Of a stretch of 64,000 nucleotides of DNA, positions 8,304-17,795 are shown one piece after another (position 1 is the stretch's first letter; each line of letters starts with the position of its first letter). The stretch is taken from positions 10,183 through 74,182 of the forward strand of contig JAXMOZ010000008.1 of the NCBI GenBank assembly GCA_034382075.1, given 5' to 3'. The stretch comes from JAEULH01 sp034382075 (GTDB taxonomy: Bacteria > Pseudomonadota > Alphaproteobacteria > Rhodospirillales > Defluviicoccaceae). Both the position numbers and the translations under genes were made by a program. The notes below the pieces were generated by a model. It did no database searches, was not told the origin of the DNA, and was given only the letters and a program-made list of their open reading frames with translations.

Positions 8304-8973
8304 CCCGGTCCGTCCGCCGCCATCCCACCGCAATCGCCGTCGCCACGGCGACGACAGGTAGAACCAGCGCCTGCTCCCAGGCGCCCAGCGTCCAGAGCGT
8401 GGCGGCGCTGACGGCGGCCCAGGCGCAGGGGATCGCCAGCAGCACCCAAGGCGGCCGCGTTGCCAGCAGCATCAGGGCGCAGGTGGCAGCGACCGTAGGG
8501 TCGGGCGCGAGCCCCACGAGTTCCGCCTGCAGCCACGGCCGGCCCGAAAGCGGCGCCAGCAGCGGGTAGCCGACGAAGGCGACGGCGAGGCCGAGCTGTC
8601 CCGTCGGTACCGCCATCCCGGGGCGGGCGGAGATGGCGACGCGGCCCCGGACCACTCCAAGCCAGAGCAAAAGCAGCGCCTGCAGCCCGAAGCCGGCGGC
8701 AAACGCCGGCGCCGCCAGATGGACCTGGGCATAATGCTCGAGATGGTAGGCCCAGGCGCAGAGAAGCCAAAAACCGGCGAAGATCGCGGCGATCGACCTT
8801 CCGCGCCAGGAATCACCGCCCGCCGCCAGCGCAAAGGCGACGGCGATGGCCGAAGCCAGCACCGCGAGCTGTGTGGGCCAGAGCGCCCGGTTGTGGAGCT
8901 CGAACAGCCGGAAGTAGGTCTCCTTCGAAAACATCATGAAGTCGGAGAGCGAATAGCTCAGCCAAGCGCTCAT
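8287..8973 (-). CDS. DUF6064 family integral membrane protein
   Basis: A 228-residue protein with about six to seven hydrophobic segments. The N-terminus (YFRLFELHNRALWPTQ) matches the start of the DUF6064 family, a membrane family without a known activity. It begins eight bases after the stop of the aldo/keto reductase gene and the two are surely co-transcribed. Its 3' end overlaps the 3' end of the convergent outer-membrane protein gene by 17 bases. Function unknown. Confidence 0.75.
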   Translation of the reverse strand: MSAWLSYSLSDFMMFSKETYFRLFELHNRALWPTQLAVLASAIAVAFALAAGGDSWRGRSIAAIFAGFWLLCAWAYHLEHYAQVHLAAPAFAAGFGLQALLLLWLGVVRGRVAISARPGMAVPTGQLGLAVAFVGYPLLAPLSGRPWLQAELVGLAPDPTVAATCALMLLATRPPWVLLAIPCAWAAVSAATLWTLGAWEQALVLPVVAVATAIAVGWRRTDRVRTYT

Positions 8974-8981
8974 CCTCGGGG

Positions 8982-9929
8982 CTACGCCAGCCGCTCGACG
9001 TCTGCGATCATCCTCGCCCGCAGGGCATCGTCCGGAAGCGGCCCGCGCGCAGCGGCCATGTTCTCGCGAACATGATCGACCCGGCTGGTCGCCGGGATCG
9101 CGCAGGTCACGCTCGGGTGGGAGAGAATGAACTTGAGCAGGGCCATGGCCCAGCTGTCGCAGCCGATCTCCGCCGCCCAGCCGGGAAGCGGATGGCGCTC
9201 CAGCGCCGCCGTCAGCGCCCCCTGGCGGAACGGCCGGTTGGCGATCACGGCCATGCCGCGGTCTCGAGCCAGGGGCAAAAGCCGGGGCTCCGCTTCGCGG
9301 TCCAGGACGTTGTAGCTGAACTGGACGAAGTCGAGGGGCTCGCGCCGCATGATCCGCTCGAACTCGTCGTGGCGGCGGCCCTCGGAGGTGGTGATGCCGA
9401 CGTAGCGGAGCTTCCCCTCCGCCTTCATCGCCTTCAGGGTTTGCAGATGCGTCTCCCAGGCGAGCAGGTTGTGGACCTGCAGCAGATGGAAGCCGGGCAC
9501 GCCCCAGAGCTTGCGGGACTGCTCGATCTGCGCCGGCCCGGCGAAGGGCGTCCAGACCTTGTCGGCGGCAAACAGGCCCGGAGGATGCCCCAGCCGCCGC
9601 AGGCCGCGGCCGATCACCGCCTGCGACGAGCCGTACATGGGCGAAGAGTCGATCATCCCGCCGCCGTCGGCGAAGAAGGCGCGCAGCACCTCGGTCCGCT
9701 GCTCCTGGGCGGCCGCGTCGTCGCCGACGTTGAAGGTGATCCAGGTGCCGAGGCCGACCGCCGGCAGCCGATCGCCGCTGGATGGGATCGCCCGGCCGAG
9801 GCCAAGCGCAGTGTTCGCCTCTGCCGCAGCGGCGGCAAGCGGTACGATGGGTCCCGCGCCGGCGATTGCGGCCGCCGTGGCGAGGAAGGCACGCCGGCTC
9901 ATCGCCTGCTGACGCTGCCGAGGCTTCAT
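8982..9929 (-). CDS. Tat-exported aldo/keto reductase
   Basis: A 315-residue NAD(P)H-dependent oxidoreductase of the AKR superfamily. The catalytic tetrad is visible: Asp in MIDSSPMYG, Tyr in the same motif, Lys in AADKVW and His in LLQVHN. The N-terminus holds a twin-arginine signal (SRRAFLATAAAIAG), so the folded enzyme should act in the periplasm. Starts at 9902, 9929 or TTG 9962 are all possible; 9929 (ATG) is chosen because it leaves a normal n-region before the RR. The gene is followed by a DUF6064 membrane protein. The 299 bases upstream, shared with a divergent gene, hold no signal I can defend. Substrate unknown. Confidence 0.85.
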   Translation of the reverse strand: MKPRQRQQAMSRRAFLATAAAIAGAGPIVPLAAAAAEANTALGLGRAIPSSGDRLPAVGLGTWITFNVGDDAAAQEQRTEVLRAFFADGGGMIDSSPMYGSSQAVIGRGLRRLGHPPGLFAADKVWTPFAGPAQIEQSRKLWGVPGFHLLQVHNLLAWETHLQTLKAMKAEGKLRYVGITTSEGRRHDEFERIMRREPLDFVQFSYNVLDREAEPRLLPLARDRGMAVIANRPFRQGALTAALERHPLPGWAAEIGCDSWAMALLKFILSHPSVTCAIPATSRVDHVRENMAAARGPLPDDALRARMIADVERLA

Positions 9930-10228
9930 GGCGGAGGCGCCTTCGACTGCCGGTAAGGTCAAGCCTGACGTGGTTCATGCGGGATGGAAGGCAACCCGCC
10001 CGGCGCTCGGGGCGGCCCCTGTCCTACGCAGCTTTCCCTGCGCGATTCGCCCGCCGCCAAGGCTGCCCGCCGGGCGAGCGTTTCGACCGGTGATGCATCA
10101 TCTTGTGGGCAGGAAGAGATCTCAACACGTTATGCTGTAGCTTCGTCCGCTCTTCCGCGGCCACTGCCAAGCGCGCCGGCACTGCTAGGATGGGCGCTCA
10201 CGGATAGGATTGTGCGGAAGATGGATCG

Positions 10229-11986
10229 TTGGACGCATCCGCAAGCTTGAGCCTGTACGTCGCCGCGGCGCGCCCGCCGCGGCAGGCCGTGGCCAGCGTC
10301 CAGATCGTCGCGGTCGCCTACGGCGCCTGGCTCCTTGGCCTGACGGTCTTCGCCTCGAGCGCCGACGGCTCGAAGGTCGTGGCCGAGCTTGCCCTTCTTG
10401 CCGGCGTGGTGCCGGCCATCCTGCAGAGCGCGCTGCTGCCCGCGGACACCCGCGGCAACGGCCCGGGCATGTGGTTCATGTGGGCGTTCGCCACGGTGTT
10501 CCTGGCGAGCTACCTGGTCAACGTCCCCACCTGGGAGGACCTCCCCAACGTCTTCAACGTCGCTTTCGTCTTCCTCATCGGGCTGCTGATCGCGAGCTCG
10601 ACCGACGACACCTTGTTGAAGCGGGCGATGGCGGCGTTCGCGGTCATGACCGCCTGCTACCTGCTCTACATCAACCTGTTCGGCAGCTACCAATGGGGCC
10701 GGTTGACCGCCGGCGCCTCGCCCAACACCTGGGGCTTCGTCGCGCTGAACGTCGCCGCCGGCGCCTTCTGCGTCAACAGCCGGCTGCTCGCGGCCTTCTG
10801 CTGGGCCGTCGTGCTGTTGACCATGTACAACGCCCAGGCTCGCGGCAGCATGATCGCCGCCCTGCCGTTCGTCTTCATCTCCTGCTACCACCTTTTGGTG
10901 TACCAGCGGCGGATCGACGTGTCGTGGAAGGCGGCGGGAACCGCGGCGGTGCTGATAGCCGGGATCGTCAGCCTGGCGGTATACCCGGACTTCGTGACCG
11001 ACAAGGTTCTGCGCCTGAACGATTCCAGGCGTGGGCTGGAGTCGGGAGCCACCGGCCGCGACGAAGCCTGGGCCGAGGGCCTTCACATCTGGATCGATAA
11101 CCCGGTGCTGGGCGTCGGCTACCGGAACCACGAGCAGCATATGCGCCTCACCAGGTTGAACGCGCACAATGCCCTGATCTCGATGCTGGCGGACACAGGC
11201 ATCCTGGGCTTCCTGCTCTACACCGGGTTTTTGCTCGCCACCTTCCATGCCGCGCTTCGCGGCATCGCCGATCCGAAGCTGCGCCTGTTCGCCGCTGCGG
11301 TCATCGTCTCCTATGCCGTTGCCGGCCTGTTCGAGCGGCGCGCCATCAACGTCGGCAACGCCTATTCCATCACCTTCATCCTCACCTGCCTGCTCGCCCT
11401 TCGCCATGCCCGCTTCCCGTTCGTGGCCCAGCCCAAGCGCGTGCGGGTGATGCCGGGGCCGGCCTACGTCGAGGAACCGGCGGCGCGGCCCGCCGCGGCC
11501 GAGGCCGGCGGCGCCGACGCCGATCCCAGGACCGAGCGCGCCCGCGAGGTGATCGAGGCCTACTTCGACGTCGACGCCTTTGCCTTGGCCGGCCTCGGCC
11601 GCCACCGGGTGTCGATCAGCATTCCGCGCTGGCGCGAGTACCGCGGCCTGCTCCGCGACCTGATCGTCCATGGCTATGCCCTGCACTTCGCCGATCTCTC
11701 CGCCGGCGACCTGCAGGTGAGCAAGGTCGTCCCGCACGGCTCGAGGCGGGCCACGGTTCACTCCAAGGTGCGGCGCGCCGATGGCCAGAGTCTTTGCGTC
11801 GACTGGCGGATCCGCTCGCTCACCCGCGGCGGCGGCTTCAAGGTCACCGACGTCGTCATCGAGGGAGCCTCGGCCGCGAGCACGCTGCGCGCCGACGTTT
11901 CGGCGATGATGGCCGCGGGCGGGATCGAGCAGGTCTGTTCCGTCCTGCGCGAGCAGGTCGAGGCGATGAAGGCGTCGCTGGGGTAG
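10229..11986 (+). CDS. O-antigen ligase-like membrane protein fused to an MlaC-like domain
   Basis: A 585-residue protein starting at TTG 10229. Residues 20-400 contain about 12 membrane segments and a Wzy_C-type loop with LNAHNALISMLADTGILGF, the signature of O-antigen ligases/polymerases. After an Ala/Pro-rich linker (about 408-432), residues 435-580 resemble MlaC/Ttg2D, the periplasmic phospholipid carrier: REVIEAYFDVDAFA, PRWREYRGLLRDLIVHGYA, RIRSLTRGGGFKVTDVVIEG and AMMAAGGIEQVCSVLREQ fall in the family's order. The basic stretch after the last membrane segment (RHARFPF, QPKRVRV) would put this domain in the cytoplasm, which is odd for MlaC. It stands alone, divergent from the reductase operon, with tRNA-Phe downstream. 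Confidence 0.78.
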   Translation: MDASASLSLYVAAARPPRQAVASVQIVAVAYGAWLLGLTVFASSADGSKVVAELALLAGVVPAILQSALLPADTRGNGPGMWFMWAFATVFLASYLVNVPTWEDLPNVFNVAFVFLIGLLIASSTDDTLLKRAMAAFAVMTACYLLYINLFGSYQWGRLTAGASPNTWGFVALNVAAGAFCVNSRLLAAFCWAVVLLTMYNAQARGSMIAALPFVFISCYHLLVYQRRIDVSWKAAGTAAVLIAGIVSLAVYPDFVTDKVLRLNDSRRGLESGATGRDEAWAEGLHIWIDNPVLGVGYRNHEQHMRLTRLNAHNALISMLADTGILGFLLYTGFLLATFHAALRGIADPKLRLFAAAVIVSYAVAGLFERRAINVGNAYSITFILTCLLALRHARFPFVAQPKRVRVMPGPAYVEEPAARPAAAEAGGADADPRTERAREVIEAYFDVDAFALAGLGRHRVSISIPRWREYRGLLRDLIVHGYALHFADLSAGDLQVSKVVPHGSRRATVHSKVRRADGQSLCVDWRIRSLTRGGGFKVTDVVIEGASAASTLRADVSAMMAAGGIEQVCSVLREQVEAMKASLG

Positions 11987-12110
11987 ACCGGCTCTTGCTC
12001 GCGCTTGTCGGCACAGACAAGCGGGCCATTGCCGGCGCCTGGACAAACACGACCGCGGCCCGCCACTCACGCCGGACGATGACCTCGGTAATGCGGGTAC
12101 AGTGAATTGA

Positions 12111-12186
<76 letters not shown>

Positions 12187-12288
12187 ATCGAGACGTGCTA
12201 CGGCGCGATTGGCCGCCGCCACCGCGTTATAATCAATGCGATCACGCACTCCAAGCGCTTCCCGCGGCGCGTCCCGGCTTCTCGCCCG

Positions 12289-12909
12289 TCACGTCCGCTT
12301 TCGATAGCTGGGCAACGAGAGGCCGTAGACGAGTGCGGCACTCCGAGCCGCCAAGGCCACGGCAAAGCCGAGCACCAAGGCCAGCGCCGTCTGCCCCGAG
12401 GCCGCGTGGACGGCGATGTAGGTCAAGGAGCCCGCCGCCGCGGCCGTCGCGTAGATCTCGCGCCTGAGGATGAGCGGGACCTCGCCCGCAAGGAGGTCCC
12501 GCAGCAGGCCGCCGAACGCGGCGGTGACGATGCCCATCAGCACGGCGGAAACCGCAGGCGCGCCCGCGCGAAGGGCGATGTCGGTGCCGATGACGCAGAA
12601 CGTCGCCAAGCCCACGGCATCCGCCCATTCAAGCCATCGCTGGCGTGACCGCAGCCTGGAGCCGGCGACGAAAACCAACACCGCGACACCGGCGCACAGC
12701 AACGGATACTCCACGTTCCCGATCCAGAACACCGGCCGGATGCCGAGCAGGAGGTCGCGCAGGGTGCCGCCGCCGATGCCGGTGACGCAGCCGAGCATGG
12801 CGAAGCCGAAGACGTCCATCTCCTTCTCCGCGGCTTTCAGCGCCCCGCTGGCGGCGAACACCGCCACCCCGCAGAGGTCGAGCAGCCGCTGGACGTCGTC
12901 AAGCTCCAT
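12289..12909 (-). CDS. TRIC (UPF0126) family channel/transporter
   Basis: A 206-residue membrane protein with seven hydrophobic segments arranged as two homologous three-helix units plus one. Each unit carries the family motif: GIGGGTLRDLLLG in the first and GGLLRDLLAGE in the second. Prokaryotic TRIC proteins form trimeric cation channels; some members of UPF0126 have been linked to glycine transport. It lies 120 bases upstream of, and divergent from, alanine dehydrogenase, so an amino-acid link is possible but unproven. Confidence 0.88.
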   Translation of the reverse strand: MELDDVQRLLDLCGVAVFAASGALKAAEKEMDVFGFAMLGCVTGIGGGTLRDLLLGIRPVFWIGNVEYPLLCAGVAVLVFVAGSRLRSRQRWLEWADAVGLATFCVIGTDIALRAGAPAVSAVLMGIVTAAFGGLLRDLLAGEVPLILRREIYATAAAAGSLTYIAVHAASGQTALALVLGFAVALAARSAALVYGLSLPSYRKRT

Positions 12910-13031
12910 GAGAGCCTCGTTTTTCGGCTTGTTTCAGTGGACAGTCACCGGCGCGAGGGCGTGGAACCGGCACCCCGCCCGAAGGTTGATAGTGAACCGC
13001 AAATACAGCAATCAACGGGAGGTAACGTTTC

Positions 13032-14180
<1,149 letters not shown>

Positions 14181-14194
14181 GCGGGAGGCGAGCC

Positions 14195-15670
14195 ATGGAC
14201 GTCTCGCGCTTGATGGTGCGCAAGCCCGTCGATCAGTTGATCCACAGCAAGGAAGAGGGCGCCGACGGCGTCACCATGCACCGGTTGCTCGGACCGTGGC
14301 ATCTGACGGCGCTCGGCGTCGGCGCCATCATCGGCGCCGGCATTTTCGTCATCACCGGCACCGCGGCCGCCCAGTACGCCGGGCCGGGGATCATGCTGTC
14401 GTTCCTGCTCGGCGCCATCGCCTGCGGCTTCGTCGGCCTGTGCTACGCCGAGTTCGCCTCGCTGATCCCGGTTTCCGGCAGCGCCTACACCTATGCCTAC
14501 GCCACGCTCGGCGAATTCGTTGCCTGGATCATCGGCTGGGACCTGATCCTGGAGTACGCGATGGTGTCCTCGACGGTCGCGGTCGGCTGGTCCGGCTACT
14601 TCGTGAGCCTCCTCGGCAACATGGGGATCACCCTGCCGGCGCAGATGACGGCGGCCCCCGGCACCGCGGTCACGCTCGCCGACGGCAGCCAAGTCGCGGC
14701 CTGGTTCAACCTGCCGGCGTTCGCCATCGTCGCCGTCATCTCGGCGTTGCTGATCCTCGGGGTGCGCGAGTCGGCGCGCTTCAACAACATCATCGTCGCC
14801 CTGAAGGTGGCGGTCATCCTGGTGTTCCTGGTCGCCGGCGTCGGCTACGTGTCGACCGCCAACTGGGTGCCGTTCGTGCCCGAGAATGCCGGCGCCTTCG
14901 GCGAGTTCGGTTGGAGCGGCATCCTTCGCGGCGCGGCCGTCGTCTTCTTCGCCTATATCGGCTTCGACGCCGTCTCCACCGCGGCACAGGAGGCGCGCCA
15001 TCCGCAACGCGACATGCCTATCGGCATCCTTGGCTCGCTCGTCATCTGCTCGCTGCTGTACGTCGCGGTTGCGGCGGTGCTGCTCGGCATCGTTCCCTAC
15101 CCGCAGCTCAACGTCGCGGACCCCATCGCCCGCGGCATCGACGTGATCGGCATGCCCTGGCTTGCCATCATCGTGAAGATCGGCGCGCTCATGGGCCTGA
15201 CCTCGGTTATCCTCGTTTTCCTCTACGGCCAAAGCCGGATCTTCTTCCGCATGTCGGAAGACGGTCTGCTCCCCCCGGCGTTACGCGTCCTCCATCCGCG
15301 CACCCGGACCCCGTATCTCGGGCACGTGGTGATCGGGGCGCTGGTCGCCGTCGTCGCCGGGCTGGTGCCGATCTCGATCCTGGGCGAGCTCGTCAGCATC
15401 GGCACCCTGTTCGCTTTCATCATCGTCTGCGCGGCAATCCTCTACCTTCGCCGGACCCGGCCCGACCTGCCGCGTCCGTTCCGCTGCCCGGCGGTCCCCT
15501 TGGTGCCGATCCTGGGTATTGCCTGCTGTCTGTTTCTGATGATCGGCCTGCCGCTCGACACCTGGCTGCGCCTCATCGCCTGGCTCGCGGTCGGGCTTGT
15601 AATCTACTTCGGCTACGGCATGAGCAGAAGCGTGCTCGCGCCGCAGCCGCGGCCCGGCCCCGCCGAGTAG
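14195..15670 (+). CDS. APC-family amino-acid permease
   Basis: A 491-residue transporter with about 12 membrane segments. The start at ATG 14195 follows GGGAGG. The first helix carries GVGAIIGAGIFVITG, the substrate-binding signature of the cationic/neutral amino-acid transporter (CAT/YfnA-like) subgroup, and helix six has FFAYIGFDAVSTAAQE. It is co-directional with alanine dehydrogenase and ends in a strong hairpin, so the two form a transport-plus-catabolism operon. Substrate inferred to be alanine or a related small amino acid. Confidence 0.9.
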   Translation: MDVSRLMVRKPVDQLIHSKEEGADGVTMHRLLGPWHLTALGVGAIIGAGIFVITGTAAAQYAGPGIMLSFLLGAIACGFVGLCYAEFASLIPVSGSAYTYAYATLGEFVAWIIGWDLILEYAMVSSTVAVGWSGYFVSLLGNMGITLPAQMTAAPGTAVTLADGSQVAAWFNLPAFAIVAVISALLILGVRESARFNNIIVALKVAVILVFLVAGVGYVSTANWVPFVPENAGAFGEFGWSGILRGAAVVFFAYIGFDAVSTAAQEARHPQRDMPIGILGSLVICSLLYVAVAAVLLGIVPYPQLNVADPIARGIDVIGMPWLAIIVKIGALMGLTSVILVFLYGQSRIFFRMSEDGLLPPALRVLHPRTRTPYLGHVVIGALVAVVAGLVPISILGELVSIGTLFAFIIVCAAILYLRRTRPDLPRPFRCPAVPLVPILGIACCLFLMIGLPLDTWLRLIAWLAVGLVIYFGYGMSRSVLAPQPRPGPAE

Positions 15671-15684
15671 GCCGGCGAAGGCTG

Positions 15685-15712
15685 CTCCCCGGGCCGGTCA
15701 CGGTCCGGGGAG
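15685..15712. terminator. Bidirectional hairpin between permease and yacG
   Basis: CTCCCCGGGCCG and CGGTCCGGGGAG form a 12-base-pair stem (one G-U pair) with loop GTCA. It lies between two convergent genes, 15 bases from either stop codon. Likely terminates both; no T-run on either side. Confidence 0.65.
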
Positions 15713-15727
15713 GGGTGCCGATTTCCG

Positions 15728-15955
15728 CTATTCGTCGCGAGGATCCCCTTCGGAGCCCTCGGCATCGTCGTCGGCACCGTCCTCTCCAGCGCTGGGGATG
15801 CGGTAGCCGCCGGAGAGCCAATTGGTGAGATCGGCGTCGGCGCAGCGCTGCGAGCAGAATGGCCGCCACCGTGCCACGGCGGCGGCACTACAGATCGGGC
15901 AGCGCCGCCTCCGGCGCTCGGCTTTGACGGGCCGTATCGGGCGTGGCTCGACCAT
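15728..15955 (-). CDS. yacG: DNA gyrase inhibitor YacG
   Basis: A 75-residue zinc protein. The four zinc ligands are in CPIC and FCSQRC, followed by the conserved DLxNWLSGGYRIP motif and an acidic tail. YacG binds GyrB and blocks DNA binding in vitro. Its ATG overlaps the RNase E/G stop codon by one base (TGATG), showing translational coupling. The infA - rng - yacG order is typical of alphaproteobacteria, though a maf gene often found in this run is missing here. Confidence 0.93.
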   Translation of the reverse strand: MVEPRPIRPVKAERRRRRCPICSAAAVARWRPFCSQRCADADLTNWLSGGYRIPSAGEDGADDDAEGSEGDPRDE

Positions 15956-17403
15956 CAGCCTCTCCCGGTCGCTTTGGCCTGGATCTCGAAGCGAGCCGCG
16001 CCTGCAGGCACTTGAGGATCCTCGCGCACGGCAATTCGTCGGCCGAGGCGGGCTTCCACCGCTGCCAGAGCCTCGGCCGCAGGGCCGCGAAGGAAGGCGG
16101 CTACGGGCGGCGCCGCAACCAGGCTTGCCGCACCGACAGGGCACGAAAGCTCATGTAGCGCCGCCCGCAGCGCGCGGCGGGCAACGGCCTCCGGGGCGAG
16201 CATGAACCCGGAACCAGCGCATGCAGGGCACGCCGAAGACAAACGGGCGCGCAGGGAAGGCCGCACCCGGCGGCGGGACAACTCGACCTTGCCGAGCGGT
16301 GTATAGCCGGCGACGTGGGTTTCCAGCCGATCGCCGGCGAACGCCGCCCGCAGCGCGTCCAGCAGCTTGACGCGGCTCTGCCGAGGACGCATGGCGATGA
16401 AATCGGCGACGATATGTCCGGAGAGCTCACGGCGGCGGATCTCGCGGACCATCGCTTCTGCGGCCTGAAGGTTGACCGCAAGCGCCGTGGCCGCGTCGCC
16501 GCCCAGACGATGGGACCCCGCATCGACATCGATCGCGACCAGCGCCGGCGTCTCGGCGATGCGGATGAAGCCGCCCGCGGCAAGGGCCACGTCCGGGGCA
16601 AGAGCCGCATCGATCCCCGCCTCGATCGCTTGCAGCGCGTCGGCAGCTTCGGCGCCGACGGCGAGGTGGAGGTCGAAGGCGAGATCCGGGAACCGGGTCC
16701 GGAGGGCGGCAAGCATGGCAGGGTCATCGACGACAACACGTTTCAGCGCCGGACCGGCCTCGTCGGCGACCGCGGCAAGGACCGGGTCTGGCGGTCTCCA
16801 CAGCCGCACGGGTGCCGGCGCCGAGCGCGCCAACTCCTCGATCCGCTGCCATGTATCCAGCAACGTCGGCGCTTCCGCCGCGATCACGGCCGGGTCCGCC
16901 GCCGCTACGCCATGGCGGAGGAACCAGCCACCGCCGGCCGCCGGCAAGTCCCGACCGACCTCCAACAGCCGCTTGCGGAGGCCGTCGTCGATGATCCTGC
17001 GAGAAACGCGGATGCCCGGCCGGCCGGGGCAATAGATCAGCGCCCGCCCAGGCAGCACAACGGCCGAAGTCAGCTTCGCCGACTTCTCCGCCGCCTCCGC
17101 TTCACGGCTGATCTGGACGAGGACGCTGTCGCCGTCCCCGCTCGGACAGCGTCCCGACCGATCATCGCTTCGGTTGAGGAACCCGCTCAGGCCATCGCCG
17201 ATGTCGACGAAGACTGCACCCAAGCCGGCATCCACGCGAGCGACCCGTCCCAGGACGACCTCGCCCAGCCTGCGATCCGTCGCCTGCGCGGCAAACTCGA
17301 GGCGCGCAAGAAAGCCGGCCTCGAAGAAGCCGGCGAGCGCTCTTCCGGCTGCCGCCGCAATGAATATTTCGTCTACGGCCAAGGCGTCTCCCGTCGGGGC
17401 CAC
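15955..17403 (-). CDS. rng: Ribonuclease E/G family endoribonuclease
   Basis: A 482-residue protein, RNase G-sized and lacking the long C-terminal scaffold of RNase E. It has an N-terminal S1-type RNA-binding region (GEVVLGRVARVDAGLGAVFV), a catalytic core with Asp in ALVAIDVDAGS and Asp in HIVADFIAM that coordinate magnesium, and the zinc-link CPACAGSG (the family has CPxCxG). It cuts single-stranded AU-rich RNA in rRNA maturation and mRNA decay. It lies between infA and yacG on the same strand. A second, RNase E-type copy may exist elsewhere in the genome. Confidence 0.9.
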   Translation of the reverse strand: MAPTGDALAVDEIFIAAAAGRALAGFFEAGFLARLEFAAQATDRRLGEVVLGRVARVDAGLGAVFVDIGDGLSGFLNRSDDRSGRCPSGDGDSVLVQISREAEAAEKSAKLTSAVVLPGRALIYCPGRPGIRVSRRIIDDGLRKRLLEVGRDLPAAGGGWFLRHGVAAADPAVIAAEAPTLLDTWQRIEELARSAPAPVRLWRPPDPVLAAVADEAGPALKRVVVDDPAMLAALRTRFPDLAFDLHLAVGAEAADALQAIEAGIDAALAPDVALAAGGFIRIAETPALVAIDVDAGSHRLGGDAATALAVNLQAAEAMVREIRRRELSGHIVADFIAMRPRQSRVKLLDALRAAFAGDRLETHVAGYTPLGKVELSRRRVRPSLRARLSSACPACAGSGFMLAPEAVARRALRAALHELSCPVGAASLVAAPPVAAFLRGPAAEALAAVEARLGRRIAVREDPQVPAGAARFEIQAKATGRG

Positions 17404-17471
17404 GTCATCGCGATGTAGGCCGCCGCTTTGCCTCGGTGCTGCAGATTTGGATCAAGTCGAAGCAGAAGAAC

Positions 17472-17690
17472 TCACTTGAAGCGGAAGGTGATGCGCCCCT
17501 TCGTAAGATCGTACGGCGTGATCTCTACGCTGACCTTGTCACCCGCCAGAACCCGGATCCGGTTCTTGCGCATCTTGCCCGCGGTATGTGCGAGGATTTC
17601 GTGGTTGTTTTCCAACTTGACCCGAAACATCGCATTCGGCAAAAGCTCGGTCACGACACCAGTGAATTCAAGAACCTCTTCCTTCGCCAT
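17472..17690 (-). CDS. infA: Translation initiation factor IF-1
   Basis: A 72-residue protein of exactly the usual length: MAKEEVLEFTGVVTELLPNA, HTAGKMRKNRIRV, GDKVSVEITPYD and KGRITFRFK are the OB-fold core of IF-1, which binds the ribosomal A site during initiation. ATG 17690 is chosen over GTG 17696 because AAGGAG sits five bases before it (17695-17701) and it gives the family length. First gene of infA - rng - yacG. Confidence 0.98.
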   Translation of the reverse strand: MAKEEVLEFTGVVTELLPNAMFRVKLENNHEILAHTAGKMRKNRIRVLAGDKVSVEITPYDLTKGRITFRFK

Positions 17691-17795
17691 TCGCACTCCT
17701 TTTCTAACAATTTCATGCGCTTACATGGCCGGGAACGGTGGCGCGGTCAAGAGGCTTGTGCCGGCCGCAGCCGGCCCCGGCGCAGCGTGCGGCGG

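Noticed and set aside
8974..9978. Extension joining the DUF6064 gene to sequence across the aldo/keto reductase
   Set aside because: It is a frame shadow of the reductase; the true start is ATG 8973.
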